From positions 1-7,239 of the forward strand of contig JAUVEQ010000145.1 of NCBI GenBank assembly GCA_030594725.1: a DNA stretch of 7,239 nucleotides, given 5' to 3'. Every line of letters starts with the position of its first letter. Position 1 is the stretch's first letter. A program made the position numbers and the translations under genes. Under the pieces are notes generated by a model. The model was given only the letters and a program-made list of their open reading frames with translations. It had not been told where the DNA came from and did not search any database. Below are positions 1 to 5,451 of the stretch, in pieces. This stretch comes from Methanobacteriota archaeon (GTDB lineage Archaea; Thermoplasmatota; DTKX01; GCA-020343715).

Positions 1-2304
1 CCCAAGGCCCTGCTCGAGGTGTTCTCCACCGAGACCAACGAGCGGCTCCTTCCTGCCATCGGCGAGGAGGACCTGGACTCGAGCCGCACCGGTCCCGATG
101 GGACCCTCACCGTCCAGATACTGGCCAATCTGACCGACAGCACCGGTGACTACTTCGTGGGCTCGGTGTACTTCTGGCTGAAGTACGACGGGCCGCAGTT
201 CAGCGATGACCCGGTCTACACCCCGACCATCCAGGTCAATCTCAAGAGCGACAGGGAGATCATGATACCTTTCGAAGAGGTCATAGCACCCCTGGAGAAG
301 GACATCATCTACACCCTTTACAACACCGACTACCGGGGAGAGTCCCAGGACCTGGAGGTCAAGGTATACAACCACACCTTCGGCGGTTACAACGAGGACG
401 ATGTGGTGCTCTTCCTGAACCAGACCGCCGGGCTCGACCCCGAGAAGATCCGGTTCAACTGGACGGTCATCAGGAACACCACCATGACGATGACCTTCTA
501 CACGTCGGCCCGGATAAACAACATCTGGGAGCCCCTACGGGACGGTGTCGTGAAGATCTACCTGCTCGAGACCCCCGACCCCACCCCGAACAACCCCGCA
601 AAGGACTGGGAGGGGTACGATCTCAACTGGACGATAAACCTCGCACCGGACGATGAAGGCGTGGCCAATCTCACCATCCGCGTGCCCGACGCACTGGGGA
701 CCTTCCAGCTGTACATCGCCATATCGGGCGGGGACTTCGACCCCACCTTCGAGCCCATCACCTTCAGGTTCGTGGACATCGTCGTGAAGCCCCCCCAGAC
801 GATCCAGATAACCAGCGCGAGGATCCAGGAGTTCCCCATCAGGGTCGGCGACGCGATCACCGTGCAGGGCTCCGTGAGATACATATACACCGATGATCCC
901 GTCGATCTGGCTGAGATCTCCGTGGAGGGAAGCCACATTTCCCCCGGTCGCGGTCATACCGACTCGGAGGGTAGGTTCACCATCAACATGCAGGCACCGC
1001 TGATGCCCCAGGACAATATATCCATGGAGATCATCGCGACGGACCCCTCCTCCGACGAGGAGTCCGCCATAATCATAGACTACGCCGTCGAACCCCCCGA
1101 GGACGAGATAGTCGAGGACGAGTTCCCGTGGGGATGGGTGATGGTCGGCATCATTGCCGCGGTCATCGCCTTCGCCATCGCGCTGGGGGCGGTGATGATG
1201 TACCGCAAACACTACGGCGAGGTCGTCGAGTGTGGCGAGTGCGGTGCCTTCATTGCATCAAATTCCGCCGCGTGCCCCAAGTGCGGCATCGAGTTCGAGA
1301 CGGACCTGGCCCGGTGTTCGGAGTGCGAGGCATGGATACCCGCCAACTCCCCCTCGTGCCCGGTCTGCGGTACGGCGTTCACCATCCAGTCCCTCGAGGA
1401 GCAGGTGGCCCTGGAGGAGGCCGACGAGGACGTCGCCCCCATCGACCAGGTCACCACCTCCACCGCCCAGATCGCCCCCTTGGCCTTGGAGAGCGCCGCG
1501 GCCGCATCCAAGTGGGGTGACAAGGAGGACAAGCGCCGCCGCCGCATCAAGAAGCGGGTCAAGAAGCGCCTGACCGTCACCGACGGTGCCGACCTGGAGG
1601 CAGCTGCTGGATCCGATGAGGCCAAGGACCTGTTCGTCGGGGATGAGGACGATATGAGCACCCGGCTACCCGGCCTGGGTGTCGACGAGTCCATGCTGTC
1701 CGACGATGAACTCTCACGATTGCTGCCCACCGAGGACATGCTGAAGGAGCTCATGCTTACCAGCGATGACGTCCCCACCGGCGAGCTCACCGAGGAGATG
1801 GATGACGAGGAGGCGGCCGATGAGGCCGACGCCGAGTCCGAATCCGAGGAGGCCGCCGATGGCGAGGAAGGGGCCGAGGGAACCGAGGCAGCTGAGGCCG
1901 CCGAGGATCTCGAGGACCTCCCCCTCGGGGAAGGCGACAAGGACGGGCAGCTCGAGGAGATCCTACCACCCGAGGACGAGACCCACGAGGACCTTATCCT
2001 ACCGGACGAGGATGGACCCGAGGACGATATCGATCCCGAGGCCGAGGGCCAAGCCAAGGAAGAGGGCCCCTACTCCGAGGATATGGACGAGGGTCGCGTC
2101 CTGCTCAGCGAGCTGGGCCTCGTGGCCGATAGCCCCGGAGGGACGGACCTTGACGTCGACGACGGTGACGCCGGTGGACCCCGTGGCATGGTCGCCGAGG
2201 AGAAGTCCAAGGAGGCACCCAAGCTCTGCCCCAACTGCGGTGGCAACTGGATCCTCTACAAGGACGGGGAGTACACCTGCCGCATCTGCGGCGAGAAGTG
2301 GTAG
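1..2304 (+). CDS. Membrane protein with Ig-like ectodomain and three cytoplasmic zinc ribbons (5' partial)
   Basis: The frame is open from the first base to the TAG at 2302-2304 (767 residues visible), so the true start and any signal peptide lie upstream; the GTG at 19 is only an internal codon. Residues 1-370 are beta-rich with eight N-x-S/T sequons. The part around residues 270-365 resembles an Ig-like or carboxypeptidase-regulatory-like fold just before the membrane. One transmembrane helix spans about residues 377-400 (nt 1129-1200) and is followed by Tyr-Arg-Lys, implying outside-to-inside topology. The tail holds two zinc ribbons of identical spacing, C-x2-C-x10-C-x2-C (Cys 411/414/425/428 and 439/442/453/456). 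Next come a Lys/Arg patch (504-524), a Glu/Asp/Ala-rich, probably disordered linker (about 596-690) and a terminal ribbon, C-x2-C-x13-C-x2-C (Cys 743/746/760/763), ending four residues before the stop. The family is not recognised by name. A surface receptor or scaffold that recruits cytoplasmic partners through its ribbons is inference; domain composition and topology are well supported. Confidence 0.88.
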   Translation, partial: PKALLEVFSTETNERLLPAIGEEDLDSSRTGPDGTLTVQILANLTDSTGDYFVGSVYFWLKYDGPQFSDDPVYTPTIQVNLKSDREIMIPFEEVIAPLEKDIIYTLYNTDYRGESQDLEVKVYNHTFGGYNEDDVVLFLNQTAGLDPEKIRFNWTVIRNTTMTMTFYTSARINNIWEPLRDGVVKIYLLETPDPTPNNPAKDWEGYDLNWTINLAPDDEGVANLTIRVPDALGTFQLYIAISGGDFDPTFEPITFRFVDIVVKPPQTIQITSARIQEFPIRVGDAITVQGSVRYIYTDDPVDLAEISVEGSHISPGRGHTDSEGRFTINMQAPLMPQDNISMEIIATDPSSDEESAIIIDYAVEPPEDEIVEDEFPWGWVMVGIIAAVIAFAIALGAVMMYRKHYGEVVECGECGAFIASNSAACPKCGIEFETDLARCSECEAWIPANSPSCPVCGTAFTIQSLEEQVALEEADEDVAPIDQVTTSTAQIAPLALESAAAASKWGDKEDKRRRRIKKRVKKRLTVTDGADLEAAAGSDEAKDLFVGDEDDMSTRLPGLGVDESMLSDDELSRLLPTEDMLKELMLTSDDVPTGELTEEMDDEEAADEADAESESEEAADGEEGAEGTEAAEAAEDLEDLPLGEGDKDGQLEEILPPEDETHEDLILPDEDGPEDDIDPEAEGQAKEEGPYSEDMDEGRVLLSELGLVADSPGGTDLDVDDGDAGGPRGMVAEEKSKEAPKLCPNCGGNWILYKDGEYTCRICGEKW

Positions 2305-2348
2305 GACAGGCGATGCTCCGGCTCCAAGACACAGCCCCCCCTAGCTTC

Positions 2349-2377
2349 GGGCCTGGCCCTTGTTCGGGCCGCGGCCC
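2349..2377 (+). terminator. G+C-rich hairpin after the zinc-ribbon gene, possible terminator
   Basis: Inner arms GGCCC (2355-2359) and GGGCC (2366-2370) enclose the six-base loop TTGTTC. Outer arms GGGCC (2349-2353) and GGCCC (2373-2377) extend the stem across a 1x2 internal bulge, giving ten G-C pairs. It begins 45 bases after the stop of the upstream gene. No T-run follows, and archaeal termination usually depends on U-tracts rather than hairpins, so it may instead be a 3'-UTR structure. The rest of 2305-2435 shows no gene, no RNA gene and no AT-rich promoter-like element. Confidence 0.3.
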
Positions 2378-2435
2378 CCATGCTCTCACCGCCCGCAGAC
2401 CGGATGATGGTATGCAACGAGGCGGGGATGAGATA

Positions 2436-2847
2436 GGGCTCCAGGTATCGAGATGGAGATGTCAGGCTGGCCTCCGCCCAGCATGCCAGTTGGCTCGACG
2501 GGCCACGTGGGGGTCGACCGAAGGGAGATCTCCCTTCCCTGCATGGGGTACATGGAAGGCGCAAGGCGACGTGTGTGCCGATCGGGACGGGGTTGGCCAC
2601 ATACTCACTCCCCTGTCCGGTGGGGGCGTTGGAGGGAGTGGTGGTCGCGTGCCCCATCCATGGTGCTCGCTTCGACATTGCCACGGGCAAGCCCATCACC
2701 CGGGGACGCCACCTCGGCGGCCTTGCCGGTGCTGTGGTCAAGAGGAACACCTGGATGGGCCAGGTGATGGATGCCGCAAGGACCCCTTACCGTCGCAGGT
2801 CCGAGCTGGTCGCAGAGGATGGCTCGATCCTTCTGGTGATATCCTGA
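2436..2847 (+). pseudogene. Decayed Rieske [2Fe-2S] ferredoxin gene, frameshifted
   Basis: Rieske ferredoxins are small electron carriers holding a 2Fe-2S cluster through C-x-H and C-x2-H boxes. Here the fold can be read only by changing frame. The N-terminal strand part (MPVGSTGHVGVDRREI, from the ATG at 2483) lies in the second frame. The first-box region (GHILTPLSGG, 2595-2624) lies in the third. The second box and C-terminus (LEGVVVACPIHGARFD from 2629, through to TGA at 2845-2847) lie in the first. The second box is intact (Cys 2650-2652, His 2659-2661). In the first box the His remains (2598-2600) but the cysteine position reads GTT, Val (2592-2594). One extra G in the run 2622-2626 would explain the last frame change. 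The C-terminal part (MGQVMDA, then VAEDGSILLVIS) resembles the end of a Rieske subfamily with a short helix before the last strand. The 5' limit is approximate. Read alone, the stretch from the GTG at 2575 gives 90 residues that cannot form the full cluster site. Intact long genes on both sides argue against general sequencing noise, but local errors cannot be excluded. Confidence 0.72.
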
Positions 2848-2874
2848 GCTGGCCTATGGACACTGGTGATGATG

Positions 2875-2895
2875 CCGGCCGGTCTCGCCGGTCGG
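2875..2895. other. Small inverted repeat in the convergent gene junction
   Basis: CCGGCCGG (2875-2882) and CCGGTCGG (2888-2895) flank a five-base loop. In plus-strand RNA the eight-pair stem has one G-U wobble; in minus-strand RNA the same position is an A-C mismatch. It lies 27 bases after the Rieske pseudogene stop and 4 bases past the end of the minus-strand pilin-like gene, where a terminator would be expected, but no T-run follows on either strand. Confidence 0.3.
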
Positions 2896-2899
2896 GTCG

Positions 2900-3802
2900 C
2901 TACATCTCTATGTTGGTCTTGATCAGGGCGTAGCCCAGGTCGAAGAACTGGACGTTCTCGATGTCCAGGGTCAGGGTCGTGTCGACGACCGAGAGCGTGT
3001 AGTCCGTGCCCGGCACCAGTCCCGCATCTATCAGCGCGTTGTTGTAGTAACGCGACCAGGCGGTTGTGTACTCGGTGATCATGGTGAGAGTGAGCTGCTC
3101 GGCCGGGACGAACAGGTTCGAGGCCGAGGTGTAGGTGATAAGCTGGGTCTGGAACAGGATGGTGCTGGTCCCCTGTATCGAGGTCTCGATGCCCGAGATG
3201 GTGATGAGGACGAAGGTCACCTTGTTCACGGGACCGAACTTCTCGACGGTGAACTGGGGTCCGATACGCATCACCTGGCCATCCCCTTGGGACAGGATGA
3301 GGGCACCGTTCTCGTAGGCGATCTCCTGGTTGATGTAGTAGTCGTTGTTGGAGTTGTACTTCATGCCGCCGGTGGCGGTTATATTGATGGTTCCTGACTC
3401 GTTCTGGATGTTGCAGAAGTACTCCAGCTCGTCGTTGCGGAAGTGGTTTATGGAGAAGGAGCCGCTGGAGTCGGTGCCGAACATGGCGAAGCCCTCGGTG
3501 CCCAGGGTCACGGGGTTGGCCACGCTGAAGGCGGTGTCGCCCTGGAGGATCTGGTTGTCGATGGTCGCCTTGATGTTGCCGAAGTCGGCGGTCACCTGCT
3601 GGATCTGGTTCGCCTCCCTCTTCTCCATCCAGACGGGCATCCAGACGGAGGTGACCATGGTGACGAGCAGGATGATGACAAGGATGGCCAGCATGATGGC
3701 CACGACACCGGCGGCCGCCTCATCCTCTTCCCGGAGGTGGGCTAACCTATGTCTGAGGCGGATGCTGCCAGGTCCAGTGGCCTGTCTCATCGCTCTGGTC
3801 AT
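2900..3802 (-). CDS. Type IV pilin-like secreted protein (short paralogue, no lectin domain)
   Basis: This 300-residue protein has a basic N-terminus (several Arg in residues 3-24), a Glu/Asp stretch at 25-28, the small-residue run AAAG (29-32), then a hydrophobic helix at about 33-55. That layout resembles archaeal class III signal peptides, where a prepilin peptidase cuts before the helix and the helix packs into a filament core or holds the protein in the membrane. The rest is beta-rich and ends in a strand (FDLGYALIKTNIE) one residue before the stop. Sequons sit at Asn134 and Asn140. About half of its positions match residues 28-300 of the next gene upstream in the cluster. The ATG at 3802 is preceded by AGGGGA at suitable spacing; a second Met five codons in is possible. 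It is the last gene of the minus-strand cluster, 27 bp after its neighbour. The exact cleavage site is uncertain because no clear Lys/Arg-Gly precedes the helix. A membrane-anchored surface protein that does not polymerise is the main alternative. Confidence 0.85.
   Translation of the reverse strand: MTRAMRQATGPGSIRLRHRLAHLREEDEAAAGVVAIMLAILVIILLVTMVTSVWMPVWMEKREANQIQQVTADFGNIKATIDNQILQGDTAFSVANPVTLGTEGFAMFGTDSSGSFSINHFRNDELEYFCNIQNESGTINITATGGMKYNSNNDYYINQEIAYENGALILSQGDGQVMRIGPQFTVEKFGPVNKVTFVLITISGIETSIQGTSTILFQTQLITYTSASNLFVPAEQLTLTMITEYTTAWSRYYNNALIDAGLVPGTDYTLSVVDTTLTLDIENVQFFDLGYALIKTNIEM
2906..3724 (-). repeat. Duplicated pilin-like coding block, copy A
   Basis: This block encodes residues 27-299 of the short pilin-like protein and is colinear with copy B at 4526-5344 (273 codons each, almost without gaps). 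Shared landmarks, in order, are AGVV-IMLA, NPVTLGT, AYENGAL, LSQG, GPQF, VLIT-SG, QTQL and GYALI. Stretches of DNA also match, for example GAGGGCACCGTTCTCGTA at 3299 and 4919. Confidence 0.85.
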
Positions 3803-3810
3803 TCCGTTCG

Positions 3811-3816
3811 TCCCCT
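3811..3816 (-). promoter_or_regulatory. Ribosome binding site of the short pilin-like gene
   Basis: On the minus strand AGGGGA lies 8 bases before the ATG at 3802, inside the 27-bp gap after the lectin-fusion gene. It supports the 3802 start and separate translation initiation within one transcript. Confidence 0.6.
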
Positions 3817-3829
3817 TTTACAGCTTTCC

Positions 3830-5425
3830 CTACGGATTCAACATTTGATAATACCTTGAGATCTCAGAATCGGTCAACGCACGGTCGAATATGTATATCT
3901 CGTCCAGATCGCCCTCCAGGTACCTGCGATGGGAGCCCGAGTGGTACTGGGCCCCGAAGGTGACCTCCTGGTTGACGCTGTTGATGGTGCCATTGAGGAC
4001 AGTCGTGTTCTCCAGCGTTCCGTTCACGTAGATCTTGACGGCCGACTCCGCCGAGGAGAAGACCCCTGTCACGTGGTACCAGATGTTGGGCCCCGGCACG
4101 CTGTGGGACCAGACCCAGTCCCGGGTCTCGTTCGTCCTCACCGAGAACTCGAAGGCATCATTGGTATGACTGGAGCCTGTCGTGTTCCCGTTGTGCATCA
4201 TCGTCCATTGATTCTCTCCAGCGCTGGCGATGGTAGCGTACCCGGTGCCGTTCCATGGGTCAATGGTCCACCTCACCCACACCATGACGGTGATGCCCTC
4301 CTTCACGTTGTACTCGGGGATATCTGGCACGCTTATCCTGTTGGAACCGTTGAAGTGGAACGCTGGGCCCACTTTACCGTTGCTCCAGTTGATGTCGCCC
4401 ACGACCGTACCCGGGTTGTGGAAGGGACCCGAGTCTCCCGCGATCGCGCCGGTGCCCTCGTTCAGGTGCCAAAGCCCCAGCACGTTGCTGAGGCCCGGAT
4501 TGGAGGTGGAACCCCCCGCCGAGTCCTGTATATTTACATTGATGAGGGCGTAACCCATGTCGAAGGAGACCACGTTCCTTATGCCAAGGACGAGCTTGCT
4601 GCCGGTGACGGTCATGGTGAAGTCCACACCGGGCGTGAAGCCCTCCTCGATGAGGTTGTTCTGGTAGTACGTCGCCCAGGCCTCTGAGAACTCGCTGACC
4701 ACGGTGATGTAATTCCATTCGGGGACCGCATAGTCGAAGCTGGCCTTGGTATAGGTCACTAGCTGGGTCTGGACGATGATGGTGCCCATGCCGGTCACCG
4801 ACGCCTCGACGCCGGACACGGTTATGAGCACGTAGGTCATGTGGACCACCGGTCCGTGCTTCTCGATGATGAACTGGGGCCCCACCCGGACCACCTGTCC
4901 CTTGCCCTGGCTGAGGACGAGGGCACCGTTCTCGTATGCCAGTGTCTGGTCCACGTACCGGGCGTTGTCGGAGGTGTACTTCATGGCACCGGTGCAGGTG
5001 ATGTTCACAACGCCCGACGCGTTCTTGATGTTGCAGTAGAACTCCAGGTCGTTCTCCCGGAAGTTGTTGATCTCGAAGGTGCCGGCGGCGTCCGTTCCGA
5101 ACACGGATGTGCTCTGGGTCCCCAGGGTGACGGGATTGCCGATGACGAACTTGGTGTCGCCGCTCAGGACCACCTTGTCGATGGAGGACTTCAGCTTGGC
5201 GAACTGGGCGTTGACCTCCTTCATGTGGTCGCTCTCGGCGGTCTGCATCCATTCGGGCATCCAGAGGGTGGTCACCATGGTTATGAGGATGATCATGGTC
5301 AGGAGGGCAAGCATGATGGATACGACTCCTGCCGACGCGTCGTCGGCGCGGCGAAGCCGTCCTCTCCTACGCAGGTCGGACCAGACATGGTCCCGCATAG
5401 GGCCGTCCCCCATCCCCTCTGACAT
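3830..5425 (-). CDS. Pilin-like protein fused to a C-terminal LamG/concanavalin-A-like lectin domain
   Basis: This is a 531-residue protein from the ATG at 5425. The frame runs further upstream to 5689, but that stretch overlaps the end of the preceding gene and reads as Arg-rich noise, whereas 5425 has a clear AAGGAGAG site. The N-terminus is basic (RRRGRLRR, residues 19-26), followed by DDASAG (28-33) and a hydrophobic helix (34-56), a class III signal-like layout. Residues 60-300 are the beta-rich pilin-like body shared with the next gene. A Gly/Ser/Asn/Pro linker (about 301-314) leads to a LamG-type jelly-roll (about 315-528). Its hallmarks are GLWHLNEG at the start, FNGSNRISVPD, ITVMVWVRW, W-Y-H-V-T-GVF, KIYVNGT and a terminal DLDEIYIFDRALT-SEI. 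The LamG part has eight sequons. Such domains bind glycans or act as adhesion modules in surface proteins; the ligand here is unknown. The pilin body has two cysteines (131, 144), while its paralogue has one. A filament-tip or surface adhesin role is inference. Confidence 0.87.
   Translation of the reverse strand: MSEGMGDGPMRDHVWSDLRRRGRLRRADDASAGVVSIMLALLTMIILITMVTTLWMPEWMQTAESDHMKEVNAQFAKLKSSIDKVVLSGDTKFVIGNPVTLGTQSTSVFGTDAAGTFEINNFRENDLEFYCNIKNASGVVNITCTGAMKYTSDNARYVDQTLAYENGALVLSQGKGQVVRVGPQFIIEKHGPVVHMTYVLITVSGVEASVTGMGTIIVQTQLVTYTKASFDYAVPEWNYITVVSEFSEAWATYYQNNLIEEGFTPGVDFTMTVTGSKLVLGIRNVVSFDMGYALINVNIQDSAGGSTSNPGLSNVLGLWHLNEGTGAIAGDSGPFHNPGTVVGDINWSNGKVGPAFHFNGSNRISVPDIPEYNVKEGITVMVWVRWTIDPWNGTGYATIASAGENQWTMMHNGNTTGSSHTNDAFEFSVRTNETRDWVWSHSVPGPNIWYHVTGVFSSAESAVKIYVNGTLENTTVLNGTINSVNQEVTFGAQYHSGSHRRYLEGDLDEIYIFDRALTDSEISRYYQMLNP
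4526..5344 (-). repeat. Duplicated pilin-like coding block, copy B
   Basis: This block encodes residues 28-300 of the lectin-fusion protein and is homologous to copy A at 2906-3724. Homology stops at the last strand (GYALINVNIQ), exactly where the short paralogue ends, and the linker and LamG domain begin immediately after it. Confidence 0.85.
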
Positions 5426-5435
5426 GATGTGGTAT

Positions 5436-5443
5436 CTCTCCTT
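5436..5443 (-). promoter_or_regulatory. Ribosome binding site that fixes the start of the pilin-LamG gene
   Basis: On the minus strand AAGGAGAG lies ten bases before the ATG at 5425 and just after the TGA of the preceding gene (5452-5454). It favours the 5425 start over any start inside the overlapping upstream frame. Confidence 0.7.
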
Positions 5444-5451
5444 GCACCTCT

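Noticed and set aside
535..1212. 225-codon open frame on the minus strand
   Set aside because: It overlaps the well-supported ectodomain frame entirely and reads as His/Gly/Asp-rich antisense of a G+C-rich gene.
1212..2057. Long Ser-rich open frame on the minus strand opposite the acidic tail
   Set aside because: It is the antisense reading of repeated GAG/GAC/GCC codons in the acidic linker and zinc-ribbon region; composition is Ser/Arg noise with no domain.
2305..2435. Possible tRNA or small RNA in the G+C-rich spacer with the hairpin
   Set aside because: No cloverleaf arms, T-loop motif or CCA-end pattern could be found; only the single hairpin is supported.
2575..2847. Intact 90-residue mini-Rieske protein starting at GTG 2575
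   Set aside because: It lacks the first C-x-H box and the N-terminal strands, which are present just upstream in other frames, so it is better explained as the tail of a pseudogene.
2298..2933. 211-codon plus-strand frame across the intergenic region
   Set aside because: It overlaps the upstream stop and runs past the Rieske end into the antisense of the pilin gene. Only its middle part around 2570-2625 matches Rieske sequence, as one frame of the pseudogene.
4374..5252. 292-codon Arg/His-rich frame on the minus strand inside the pilin-LamG gene
   Set aside because: It is an out-of-frame shadow of the real gene with typical G+C-rich Arg/His/Gly composition.
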